Shown here one piece after another: positions 39,766 to 47,992 of a stretch of DNA of 64,000 nucleotides (within the stretch, counting starts at the first letter, position 1; the number at the start of each line of letters is the position of its first letter). Position numbers and translations under genes: made by a program. The stretch comes from Labilithrix sp. (GTDB lineage: Bacteria > Myxococcota_A > Polyangia > Polyangiales > Polyangiaceae): contig JAHBWE010000027.1 in the NCBI GenBank assembly GCA_019637155.1, positions 49,324-113,323 of the forward strand, read 5' to 3'. The notes under the pieces are model-generated. The model was not told the origin of the DNA and did no database searches. It saw nothing but the letters and a program-made list of their open reading frames with translations.

Positions 39766-40121
39766 CAGAGCTCGGCCATCAGCTTCGGCGCGGCCGTGCG
39801 CATGAGGTAGCGGCCCTTGCCGAAGTTGCCGCCCGGCGACATCGCGAGCGCGAGGAAATACGTGTCCCCGAGGAGGCGGATGACGGTGATGAGCTTGTCG
39901 GTGCCGACCGCGATCTCGTTCGCGGCCCCCGCCTCGAGCATCTCCGCCGCGCGCTTGATTTGCCCGATGACGACGCCGAACTCGATCCCGATCGAGTTGA
40001 TGTCGAAGGGCGAATCGTCCTTCGTGTAGCTCTCGAGCGTGATGCCGCTCGAGTCCATCAAGAGCCCGGCGAGCCCGCCCTCGGTCCCTTCGACGAGATC
40101 GCGCAGAGTCTCTTTGAACAT
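39765..40121 (-). CDS. Roadblock/LC7 domain protein
   Basis: A 118-residue protein with the complete roadblock fold: LRDLVEGTEGGLAGLLMDSSGITLESY at the start, a central helix (EFGVVIGQIKRAAEML), and ITVIRLLGDTYFLALAMSP. Roadblock proteins such as MglB regulate small Ras-like GTPases in polarity and motility of myxobacteria; no GTPase gene is next to this one. It is translationally coupled to aroQ. The ATG at 40121 gives the usual domain start; an upstream open frame reaches into the divergent promoter region. Confidence 0.85.
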   Translation of the reverse strand: MFKETLRDLVEGTEGGLAGLLMDSSGITLESYTKDDSPFDINSIGIEFGVVIGQIKRAAEMLEAGAANEIAVGTDKLITVIRLLGDTYFLALAMSPGGNFGKGRYLMRTAAPKLMAEL

Positions 40122-40209
40122 GGTGGGATGAAAGCGTACGAGCCCGCGAGGACTTCCGTCAATCTCGCTCCTTGACCGGCCGTGACCCGGCCGTTTAAGG
40201 TGCGCCGAG

Positions 40210-42087
40210 ATGCGCGCACGAGCAGGGGATCCGCCCCGCACGATGGCCCAGAAGATCCTCGCCGGTCGGTGCGCCGACCCGATGCTTGCCGGGTCGCAAG
40301 TCAGCGTCAAGGTGGACCAGATCGTCCTGACGCGCGCGCCGCTCCGCGCGATCGCGGAGGCGCGTGAGGCGGGCCTCAAGAAGACGACGGCGGAGGTCGC
40401 GATCGTCTACGACACGCACTGCGCCGGCTCGGCCGCCTCGCGGGCGAAGATCGAGGACATCCAGGCGGCGACGCCCGAGATCCTCGGGCACGGCATCGTC
40501 ATCGCGCGCCCCGGCATCGGCTACCCCGCGCCGGTGCACCTCGAGCGCTTCGCGTCGCCCGCGCGCCTCTGCGTGACCGACGACCCGCGCCTCGCCGGCG
40601 TCGGCGGCATCGGCATGCTCACGATCGTCGTGCCGCCGGGCCAGCTCGGCGCCGCGCTCGCGACCGGCAGCATCACGCTCCGTCCGCCGCGCAGCGTGCA
40701 GGTCCTCCTCTCCGGCCGCACGCGCCCGTTCATCTGCGCGCGCGACATCGCGCACGAGCTCGTTCGCCGCGGCCTCGGCGAGGCGGTCGCGCGGATCGAG
40801 GCCGCGCACGCGGCGCCCGTCGTCATCGAGTTCGCGGGCCCGTCCGCGCGCCTCCTCTCCGTCGGCGAGCGCGCCGTCCTCGCCGGCATCGCCCCGCAGC
40901 TCGGCGCCGCGGGCGCGGTCTTCGTGAGCGACGAGCGCACCGAGGTCTTCCTCCGCGATCAGCGCCGCTCGAAGGCGCATCGCGCGCTCGTGCCCGACGC
41001 GGGCGCGCCGTGCGACGAGGTCCTCAACGTCGACCTCGGCGCGGTCGACCCGCTCTTCATGGACGAGACGGGCCAGGTCCGCACCGTGCGCGACGTCGCG
41101 GGCAAGCCCGTCACGCAGGTGCTCCTCGGCGGCGACAGCGGCTGCACGCTCCGCGATCTCGCGGCCGCGGCGCTGCTCCTGAAGTCGAAGCGCGTCCCCG
41201 CGCGGGTGGAGTTCCTCGTCGCGATCCCCTCGCGGCAGATGCTCGAGGTGCTCTCGAGCACCGGCGCGCTCACCGACCTCATCGCGACCGGCGCGCGCAT
41301 CATCGAGCCCGACGCGCGCGTGATGACGGGCGAGCTCTACCCGCCGGTGCCGGGCGGCTTCTCCGCGCGCACGCAGGACCTCGAGCCGGGCGCGACGATC
41401 CCGAAGCCGGTCGCGGTCGCGTCGGCGGAGGCGCTCGCGTGGGCGGTCGCGTACGGCGAGATGGGCGATCCGCGGAGCTTCAAGCGCCCGGTCCGGGTGA
41501 CGATCCCGCGCGCGCTCCCGACCGACGACGTCCTCGTCGTGCGCGACAAGAAGGGCGCCGCCGGCGGCGATCCGAAGAAGCCGGCCGCGATCACGCCGCT
41601 CTCGCCGACGCCGTGGAAGGGCGGCGCGACGCTCGATCTCGTGGAGGGCCCGGCGCACCTCGCGAACGGCGCCGCGGTCCCCACGACCAAGGCGGCGAGC
41701 ACGAAGCAGCTCCCGAGCGCCGACGGCGTCGCGGTCGTGTGCTCCACGCTCGACGAGGTGCGCGAGATCACGTCGCGCGCGCAAGAGCTCGCCTCGAACG
41801 TGCGCGCGGTCGTCGCGCCGTTCATCCCGTCGGGCTCGGTCGCGGTCTTCAGCGGGCTCGGCATCGCCGCGCTGAAGATCGACGCCGCCGCGGCGAAGAG
41901 CCTCAAGGGGCAGCGGTCGATCGCGCTGCCGGAGCCGAGCAAGTGGTCGGAGAAGGGGCCGACGACGGTGAGCCTCGCGGGAAGCGGGGCGCAAAAGGTG
42001 CAGCTCTCCTGGCTCGCGCTCGGCTCCGAGCGTGCCTGGGCGAGCGCCGGGACCGCACGTCCATCGGTCTCGCGCTCGCGAACGTGA
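40210..42087 (+). CDS. Aconitase/LeuC-family protein lacking Fe-S cluster ligands
   Basis: The 625-residue product aligns by eye with aconitase/isopropylmalate dehydratase: MAQKILAGR...GSQVSVKVD (start), HGIVIARPGIGYP, CVTDDPRLAGVGGIGM where the family has GDSHTxxxGAxG, VVIEFAGPSARLLSVGERA, FVSDERTEVFL, SGCTLRDLAAAALLLKSKRV where it has SCTNxRxxDLRAAA, and EPDARVMTGE where it has PxCxxC. All three cluster Cys appear to be replaced. The C-terminal ~150 residues may be a worn swivel domain. I infer a non-catalytic or altered ligand-binding protein, possibly a sensor. AAGGTG supports ATG 40210; ATG 40243 is an alternative. A histidine-kinase-like gene follows after 20 bases. Confidence 0.7.
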   Translation: MRARAGDPPRTMAQKILAGRCADPMLAGSQVSVKVDQIVLTRAPLRAIAEAREAGLKKTTAEVAIVYDTHCAGSAASRAKIEDIQAATPEILGHGIVIARPGIGYPAPVHLERFASPARLCVTDDPRLAGVGGIGMLTIVVPPGQLGAALATGSITLRPPRSVQVLLSGRTRPFICARDIAHELVRRGLGEAVARIEAAHAAPVVIEFAGPSARLLSVGERAVLAGIAPQLGAAGAVFVSDERTEVFLRDQRRSKAHRALVPDAGAPCDEVLNVDLGAVDPLFMDETGQVRTVRDVAGKPVTQVLLGGDSGCTLRDLAAAALLLKSKRVPARVEFLVAIPSRQMLEVLSSTGALTDLIATGARIIEPDARVMTGELYPPVPGGFSARTQDLEPGATIPKPVAVASAEALAWAVAYGEMGDPRSFKRPVRVTIPRALPTDDVLVVRDKKGAAGGDPKKPAAITPLSPTPWKGGATLDLVEGPAHLANGAAVPTTKAASTKQLPSADGVAVVCSTLDEVREITSRAQELASNVRAVVAPFIPSGSVAVFSGLGIAALKIDAAAAKSLKGQRSIALPEPSKWSEKGPTTVSLAGSGAQKVQLSWLALGSERAWASAGTARPSVSRSRT

Positions 42088-42107
42088 TCTTGTAGCTTGG
42101 GGAGACC

Positions 42108-43532
42108 TTGTCCAAGGGCCGACTGACTCGGAACGAGCTCTCCTGGCTGCTGACCCAGGAGGCGCAGAACGCGGCCGAGCGCCTCCGCGTCGGCGTCACG
42201 TTCCTGCGCACGCAGGCGCCGCCGCCGCCGAGCGCGGCGGAGGACCCCGCGCACGGGGTCGAGACGTCGCTCGACGCGCTCGACGACGTGATGAAGATGC
42301 TCTCGAACCTGAACCAGCGGGCGCCGGCAGGCGCCGCGGGTCAGGCGGCGCCGCAGGGACGGCGCGGGCGCATCGACCTCGCCGCGCTGTTGATGGAGGC
42401 CGCGCCCGACGCGCGCGTCTCGATCGAGCCGGGCAGCGGCACCGAGGTCTACGGCGACGAGGCCGACATCCGTCGCATGCTCCAGGTCCTCGTCGGCCAC
42501 GGCCACGGTGACGGCACGCAGGTCAACATCCGTCGCGACGGCGACGAGGTGAAGGTCTCCGTCACGCTCGGCCCCGATCTCTCGCCGACCGCGGAGACGG
42601 AGCGCGCGTGGCTCTCGCGCGTCATCATCCGCTACGGCGGCCGCCACGAGCTCGAAGGCGGCAACGAGGTCCTCGTGTTCCCCGCCGAGAGCGCGAGCGA
42701 CCGCAACGAGAGCGCCGCGCTCCGCAAGGAGCTCGACGAGGCGCGCAAGCAGGGCGAGGTCTACGCGCGCGAGCTCGCCGCCGTCTTCGACAAAGGCGAA
42801 GAGGTCACCGCGTTCTCGAGCATGCCGCCCGCGCCCGGCGGCTCCGCGATCGAGCGCTTCGAGGCGATGACGAAGCTCTGCTCGGGCATCGCGTCCGAGC
42901 TCCGCTCCGTCCTCGGCCCCGCCGGCCGCGAGCTCGGCTCGATGCGGCGCCACGAGATCACGGACGAGCAGCTCGACACGCTCCGCCGCCGCGTCTCGCA
43001 CGCGCAGGAGATCGTCGCCACGCTCGGCGGCGTCGGCGAGCTCCGCACCGACGAGCTCGAGACGGAGATCGATCTCGGCGAGGCGGCCCGGGCCGCGGCG
43101 CGCGCGCTCGGCGGCCTCGCGGAGAAGGCCGGCGCGCGCGTCAACGTCACGGTGAAGCCCGAGGGCGGCCACGTCACGGTCCGCCGCGGCGCGCGCGCGA
43201 TCGAGGTGATCCTGCGCGAGCTCGTCGCCCACGCGCTCGAGGCGTCGCCGCGCGGCGCGGTCGTCGAGGTCGCCGTCACCGCCTCCGAGAACGGCTCCGG
43301 CGTGCGGCTCGTGGTCGACGACGCGGGCTCGCCGCTCCCGGCCTCCGGGCGCCGCGGCTTCATGACGCTCGAGACGCACGCGGGCACGTATGGGCGTCCG
43401 TCGGCGCTGCCGGTCTTCCTCGCGGCGGAGCTCGCGGCGTGCCAGCGCGCGTCGCTCGAGCTCAGCGATCCGCCGGCGACGCGCGGCGACGGCTCGGGGC
43501 TCCGCGTTGCGGTAACGTTCGCAGACGGCTGA
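42108..43532 (+). CDS. Tandem degenerate histidine-kinase-like protein
   Basis: A 474-residue soluble protein starting with TTG. It appears to hold two HisKA/HATPase-like halves. The first has ELSWLLTQEAQNAAERLR, LDDVMKMLSNLNQ, IRRMLQVLVGH and IIRYGGRHELEGGNEVLVF. The second has LCSGIASELRSVLG, VILRELVAHALEASP, VVDDAGSPLP and a closing GSGLRVAVTF. Neither half shows an obvious phospho-accepting His followed by Glu/Pro, and the N box lacks its Asn, so kinase activity is doubtful. It lies between the aconitase-like gene and a receiver-domain gene and is probably co-transcribed with both. Confidence 0.55.
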   Translation: MSKGRLTRNELSWLLTQEAQNAAERLRVGVTFLRTQAPPPPSAAEDPAHGVETSLDALDDVMKMLSNLNQRAPAGAAGQAAPQGRRGRIDLAALLMEAAPDARVSIEPGSGTEVYGDEADIRRMLQVLVGHGHGDGTQVNIRRDGDEVKVSVTLGPDLSPTAETERAWLSRVIIRYGGRHELEGGNEVLVFPAESASDRNESAALRKELDEARKQGEVYARELAAVFDKGEEVTAFSSMPPAPGGSAIERFEAMTKLCSGIASELRSVLGPAGRELGSMRRHEITDEQLDTLRRRVSHAQEIVATLGGVGELRTDELETEIDLGEAARAAARALGGLAEKAGARVNVTVKPEGGHVTVRRGARAIEVILRELVAHALEASPRGAVVEVAVTASENGSGVRLVVDDAGSPLPASGRRGFMTLETHAGTYGRPSALPVFLAAELAACQRASLELSDPPATRGDGSGLRVAVTFADG

Positions 43533-43541
43533 GGAACACAC

Positions 43542-43922
43542 ATGCGCGTTCTCATCATCGAAGACTCCGACTCGATCGTCCGGATGATCCAGGCGCTGAT
43601 GAGCGGCCGCGGTCACGAGGTGAAGAGCGCCGGCTCGGGCGCGCGCGGCATCGAGGAGGCGCTCGCGTGGAAGCCGCACGCCATCCTCCTCGACATCAAC
43701 CTCCCCGGCGCCTTCGACGGCATCCAGGTCTGCGAGAAGCTCCGCGCCGACGCGACGCTGAAGGACACCCCCGTCATCATCATCAGCGCGATGAACGACG
43801 AGGAGGTGAAGCGGAAGGCCTTCACCGTCGGCGCGACCGCCTTCTACGACAAGCCGTTCAGCCCGCTCGCCCTCCTGAAAGAGGTCGAGTCGCTGCAGAG
43901 GCGTTCCGTTCCGAGCTTCTGA
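43542..43922 (+). CDS. Single-domain response regulator (CheY-like)
   Basis: The 126-residue receiver domain has every key residue: Glu7-Asp8 (IIEDSDS), phospho-acceptor Asp51 (LLDINLPG), Ser82 (IISAMND) and Lys104 (FYDKPFSP). There is no output domain, so it must act by protein contact or pass phosphate on. It begins 9 bases after the histidine-kinase-like gene. The upstream protein looks degenerate, so the phosphodonor may be another kinase, or the receiver may report on that protein's state. Confidence 0.92.
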   Translation: MRVLIIEDSDSIVRMIQALMSGRGHEVKSAGSGARGIEEALAWKPHAILLDINLPGAFDGIQVCEKLRADATLKDTPVIIISAMNDEEVKRKAFTVGATAFYDKPFSPLALLKEVESLQRRSVPSF

Positions 43923-43931
43923 CGCCCGCCT

Positions 43932-45170
43932 TCAAGGCGACTTGGCGATCACCATCTCCGGATCGTTCGGGATGGTCGTGCGCATCAGGATGCGGGGGCC
44001 GGCGTAGCTCGGGCGCCAGAGCAGGTAGTCGAGCGTGAAGTCCGTGACCGCGACGCCGCCGGCGAAGGGGATGACGGCGCCGTTCGCGTAGCGGCCCCAG
44101 TACGAGTTGCGTGCGCGGAACGTCTTGATGACCGCGTCGTCGGTGAGCGAGTCGGCGATCGCCTCGGGGCGCGTCTCCGCCACGCCGGCGGGGAGGAGGC
44201 CGAAGTGCGGGGTCTGCACCGAGAGGTCGAACACCATGACCGCGTGGTCGTACCACTGGTCCGAGAGCACGCCGTCGGCCGGCTTCTGGTAGGTGCCTGT
44301 CGCGTCGATCGCGTCGTCGTCCGAGGTCTCGCTCATCACGACCGGGAGGTCCTGCACGAGCGAGCGCTGGATGCGGCGGAGGTAGCCGCGGACCTTGTCC
44401 TCGCTGCCGGGCGGCTTCACGTCCGAGTACGCGTACGGGCCGGTGCGCTCGCCGCGGTAGGCGTCCGAGCCCTCCGCCAGCGAGCCGATGAGGTCCTGCG
44501 CCGTGACCGGCCTGCCGTCGGTCCCGTAGCCGACCGTGATGTCCTCGAGCTTCTTGATGCGCGTCTTCGCGTGGGTCGCCGTGCCCGTCACGAACGTGCG
44601 CGTGAACGTGTCGTCGAAGGCCTTCGTCATGTCCGCGACGACGCGGGGCTCGAGGTGCCACGCCGTCGCGAGCGTCTCGGCGACGAGCTTGCGGTCCGCG
44701 CGCGCGGCGGGCGTCTGCAGCACGCCGCGCGTGAGCTCGTGCTGGACCGCCTCGAACGCTTGCTGATGCCGCTCCGCGAACGTGCCGGCGGGGAGGGTGG
44801 TGAGGAACTCCTCCTCCGTCATCCAGCCGAAGCGCGTGAGGAGGTCCGCGGCGGTGCCCCACGAGCCGGTCGCGCGGAGCGTGAAGATGGGGTGCTCGAG
44901 GGCGCCGGGCGCGCTGATCTGGTCGAGCCAGTAGAGGAAGCTGACGTACGCCTCGGAGAGGTCGACCTGCGTGCCGCCGACCGGGCGCGCCGAGAGGGCC
45001 TCGATCCACGCGTTCGTCGCGAACACCCAGCAGTTCGCGATCGACTGCTGCACCGGCGGCGGCGGCGAAACCGTCGTGATTTCGCTGGTGTCGCGCGCGG
45101 CGTCCGGGCTCGTGTCGGCGCACGCCGCCGCCCCGAGGGCGAGCATCAGGGCGGAGAGCCGGCCACGCAT
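43932..45170 (-). CDS. Papain-like (C1 family) peptidase lipoprotein
   Basis: A 412-residue lipoprotein (LGAAACAD; Cys17). After a Pro-rich linker the motif QQSIANCWVFATNAWIEAL gives the oxyanion Gln41 and nucleophile Cys47 of papain-like peptidases, then VDLSEAYVSFLYWLD. Late in the chain come YDHAVMVFDL (His309) and ARNSYWGRYANG (Asn355), completing the triad. The usual CGSCW is ANCW, so the second Cys is missing. The central region (about 120-300) is longer than in papain and may cap the site, as in bleomycin-hydrolase relatives. It should act outside the cytoplasm. It follows the TerB-like gene. Confidence 0.75.
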   Translation of the reverse strand: MRGRLSALMLALGAAACADTSPDAARDTSEITTVSPPPPVQQSIANCWVFATNAWIEALSARPVGGTQVDLSEAYVSFLYWLDQISAPGALEHPIFTLRATGSWGTAADLLTRFGWMTEEEFLTTLPAGTFAERHQQAFEAVQHELTRGVLQTPAARADRKLVAETLATAWHLEPRVVADMTKAFDDTFTRTFVTGTATHAKTRIKKLEDITVGYGTDGRPVTAQDLIGSLAEGSDAYRGERTGPYAYSDVKPPGSEDKVRGYLRRIQRSLVQDLPVVMSETSDDDAIDATGTYQKPADGVLSDQWYDHAVMVFDLSVQTPHFGLLPAGVAETRPEAIADSLTDDAVIKTFRARNSYWGRYANGAVIPFAGGVAVTDFTLDYLLWRPSYAGPRILMRTTIPNDPEMVIAKSP

Positions 45171-45239
45171 CGCGCGCGGCGTAGCACCTCCTCGTGGGTC
45201 GCGCTTCCCGAAATTCCGCCGGGTCAGCGTCTCGAGACC

Positions 45240-45626
45240 CTAGACGAGCATCGAGAGGTTCTTTTTGGCGCGCTCTTCCGCCGCAGCGATGACCGCCTTC
45301 GCTTCGTCGGCGGGGATGCGGAGCTTGGTGGCGAGATCATTGACGATTTTGATCTCGTCGGCGTGCTGGTGGCCGTCGGCGAAGGAGAGGAGGACCGCGA
45401 TCTGGAGGAGGACGCGGCGATCGCCGGCGGAGAGCTCCTGCAGATCGATGTCGTCGAGCGTCCGCTTCTCCTTCGCGTATTCGCGGAGCTGCTCGCGCTC
45501 CGACTCGGTGGCGCCGTAGGCCTCGAGGAGCCCGTCGAGCATCTCGCGCTCTTTCTGCGCGAACTCACCGTCCGCCCAGGCCACCGGAACGAGCGCTCGA
45601 ACGATCGCGTATTCTCCGTCGTGCAT
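45240..45626 (-). CDS. TerB-family protein
   Basis: A 128-residue all-helical cytoplasmic protein: VRALVPVAWADGEFAQKEREMLDGLLEAYG and VLLQIAVLLSFADGHQHADEIKIVNDLA are the two acidic 'ADGxxxxxE' halves of the TerB fold, which can bind metal. TerB proteins belong to tellurite-resistance and wider membrane-stress networks; no other ter genes are nearby. The ATG at 45626 is chosen because upstream frame sequence is a shadow of the next gene. It begins 32 bases after the gene at 45659. Confidence 0.8.
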   Translation of the reverse strand: MHDGEYAIVRALVPVAWADGEFAQKEREMLDGLLEAYGATESEREQLREYAKEKRTLDDIDLQELSAGDRRVLLQIAVLLSFADGHQHADEIKIVNDLATKLRIPADEAKAVIAAAEERAKKNLSMLV

Positions 45627-45658
45627 GGTCCGGAGGATCGGCGTCCTCGGGCCCGCGG

Positions 45659-47992
45659 TCAAGGCCCAGTCACCGCGCTGACCGTCACGATCTTGTTCCC
45701 CTTCGTGTCCGGCGCGGCGGCGGCGATCTGCTCGTCGCTCACGTGGATGCGCTTCCGGACCGGGGTCTTGTCCTTGTCCTTCTCCGGTTTGTCGCTGGAG
45801 GGCGCCGCGACGAGGATGTCGATGTCGCCGTCGCACCGCTGTTCGATTCTCGCGCGGCCGTCGGGGCCGGGGCCCGCGAGGAGCCAGACCTCCGCGCCGC
45901 GCACGTTGGAGACGACGTGCACGGTGCCGGCGCTGCCCGAGCCGCCCACGTCGCTGTTCGGCTCGGCCGGCGGCCAGGGATCGACAGTGCCCGGCTTCGG
46001 CCGCGACGGATCGAGCTGGATCGGGACCTCGATGCGCGGCTTGCCGTCCGAGCCTTTGTCCCAGACCGACTCGGCGGGGATGACGGCGCGGCGCGGCGCG
46101 TAGCCCTCCGCCGTCGCGACGAGCTCGAGGCGGGCGCCGACCGGCATCTGGTCGACGTCGACCGGGGCCTGGCCCACGCGGAGCAGCACCTCGGCCTTCG
46201 CCGGCACGTCCGTGACGACGAGCGTGAGCCGGCACGCGGGAGCGTTGGGGGCCGGCGCGCCGGAGACGGGGATCGCCGGCGTGATCGGCGCGGGCTTCTT
46301 CCCGACGAAGACGTGCGGCGCATACTTGTAGATTGCAATGGTCGCCCCGCCGAGGAGGAGGAGCAAAAAGACGAGGATCCCCATGCTCGTCTTCGGGGCG
46401 CGCGGGGCGTCGTGGATCGAGCGGCGTCGCTGCGTCGCGGCGGCGGGATCGCTCTCCTCCGCCGGGCTCGTGCGCTTGAGGGCCTCCTTCTCCTTCTTCG
46501 GCTCCGGCTCGTCCGTCCGTGAGGCGGGCGGCGTCGAGTTGCCGCGGAGGACGGCGGGCGCGCCCGCGGCGGCGGCGCCGGTCTTCGGTGCGTCCCCGAA
46601 GAGCGGGCTCGGCGGGCCGCTCTTCTTCTTCGCGTTGACGGGCGGCAGCGCGTCGTTCGCGCTGACGTCCGGCGCGGGCAGGCTCGCGTCGGCCATCGCG
46701 AGGAGCGCGTCGACGCTCTCTCCCTCGCGCTCGCGGTCGCGCGGGAGGGGGCCGCGGCCGACGTCGTCGGCGAGCTCGGCGAGCGTGCGCGCGTCGGGGG
46801 CGGACGGCGTCGGCGCGAGGCCCGCCATCGATTTGAGGTCGCGCGCGAGCTGGCGGTCCTCGGCCACGTTCGAGACCCCGAACGATCCGAGGAGCTCGTC
46901 GACCGCGTCGTTCCGGACGCGCGGCGCCGGCGACGCGTCCGCTGCGCGCGCGTGCTCTTCGAGGCCGTGGAGCGCGCTCGGCGGGCCGGGCGGCCGCTGA
47001 GGCTGCGGCGGAGGCGGCGGCGGACCCGACGCCGCGCTCTTCACGGGCGGCGGCGGTATCGACGTGGTCTTCGGCTTCGGCGCGACGGGCGTCGGCGCGA
47101 AGGGATCGTGCTTGGGGTCTTGGTCTTCAACGTCGGGGGCTTCGCCCCCGACACCCCCACCCCAGACACGGCCCTCGCGCTGCGCGCTCGGGTCGCTTCG
47201 CGACCGCTGTGGCGGCCGCGTCTGGGGCCCGTCGCTGGCTTCAACGTCGGGGCTTCGGCCCGACACGCCACCGCCGCCCCGGCCCTCGCGCTGGGCGCTC
47301 GTGTCGCTTTGCGACCGCGTCTGGGAGCCCTCGCTTGGCTCTGCCTCAACGTCGGGGCTTCGGCCCGACGCGCCACCGCCGCCCCGGCCCTCGCGCTGGG
47401 CGCTCGTGTCGCTTCGCGACCCCTCGTGCTTGGCGGGGTCCTGTTTGGGGGGGTCGTGCTTGGGGGGGTCGTGCTTGGCGGGGTCCTGCTTGGAGGGGGG
47501 GCTTGCTTTGGGGGGGTCCTGCTTCGAGGGGAGGGGGGCGGCGGAGGCGTTGCGGCCGACGCCCTGGGTGACGCGCTTCACCTCGCGCGAGAGGCGGGCG
47601 AGCGCGCGGCGGCCGGCGGCGCGGTTCACCGGGATGAGGGCGGCCTCGAGCTCCTCGACGAGGGCGGGGAGGCCGTTGCCGGGCTTGCGCTTCGCGGCCT
47701 GGCCGAGCGCGGGGGTGCTCGAGCCGCTCGCTTCGAGGAGGCGCACGAGGAGCTGGCGGACGCTCGCCTCGGCGTCGCCGGTGGTGGTCGCCTTCTTCGG
47801 GCGGACGAGCGCGACGGTGCCCTCCTCGCTGATGAACACCGTCTTCGGGTCGACGTCGCCGCTGCCCGCGTCGGTGCCGTCGGCGATCTCGAGCGCGAGG
47901 TACCCCGCGAGCTCCGCCGCGAGCGGGACGCGCTTCGCGGAGACGACCGCGAACACGTCGTCGAGCGTGATCGAGGCCTCGAGCGAGCTCAC
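45659..47992 (-). CDS. Membrane protein with PEGA-like domain and in-frame repeat insert
   Basis: A 777-residue protein. The first ~140 residues form a domain (LDDVFAVVSAKRVPLAAELAGYLALEIADG, FISEEGTVALVRPKK) like those preceding the kinase domain in some myxobacterial kinases, but no kinase follows. Residues ~155-190 are Lys/Asp/Pro repeats; ~190-289 are three copies of a SDTSAQREGRGGGG-type unit coded by family A DNA. Pro-rich linkers and a membrane segment (about 535-555, MGILVFLLLLLGGATIAIY) lead to PEGA-like beta domains (LTLVVTDVPAKAEVLLRVG, VHVVSNVRGAEVWLLAG). The first 4 bases overlap hisF. Poly-G tracts around 47447-47500 invite slippage. Confidence 0.65.
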   Translation of the reverse strand: MSSLEASITLDDVFAVVSAKRVPLAAELAGYLALEIADGTDAGSGDVDPKTVFISEEGTVALVRPKKATTTGDAEASVRQLLVRLLEASGSSTPALGQAAKRKPGNGLPALVEELEAALIPVNRAAGRRALARLSREVKRVTQGVGRNASAAPLPSKQDPPKASPPSKQDPAKHDPPKHDPPKQDPAKHEGSRSDTSAQREGRGGGGASGRSPDVEAEPSEGSQTRSQSDTSAQREGRGGGGVSGRSPDVEASDGPQTRPPQRSRSDPSAQREGRVWGGGVGGEAPDVEDQDPKHDPFAPTPVAPKPKTTSIPPPPVKSAASGPPPPPPQPQRPPGPPSALHGLEEHARAADASPAPRVRNDAVDELLGSFGVSNVAEDRQLARDLKSMAGLAPTPSAPDARTLAELADDVGRGPLPRDREREGESVDALLAMADASLPAPDVSANDALPPVNAKKKSGPPSPLFGDAPKTGAAAAGAPAVLRGNSTPPASRTDEPEPKKEKEALKRTSPAEESDPAAATQRRRSIHDAPRAPKTSMGILVFLLLLLGGATIAIYKYAPHVFVGKKPAPITPAIPVSGAPAPNAPACRLTLVVTDVPAKAEVLLRVGQAPVDVDQMPVGARLELVATAEGYAPRRAVIPAESVWDKGSDGKPRIEVPIQLDPSRPKPGTVDPWPPAEPNSDVGGSGSAGTVHVVSNVRGAEVWLLAGPGPDGRARIEQRCDGDIDILVAAPSSDKPEKDKDKTPVRKRIHVSDEQIAAAAPDTKGNKIVTVSAVTGP
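47127..47420 (+). repeat. Three tandem family A copies inside a coding sequence
   Basis: Copies start at 47127, 47241 and 47346, each with TCAACGTCGGGG. The first is almost identical to the intergenic copy at 3600-3673 and has the perfect GTCGGGGGC/GCCCCCGAC stem. The other two read GTCGGGGCTTCGGCCCGAC, a bulged stem with a CTTCGG tetraloop. The host gene on the minus strand reads through all three in one frame. Confidence 0.75.

Noticed and set aside
40173..40205. TTGACC and TTAAGG, 17 bases apart, as a promoter of the aconitase-like gene
   Set aside because: The -10 match is weak and would place the transcript start on the start codon, in conflict with the AAGGTG ribosome-binding sequence.
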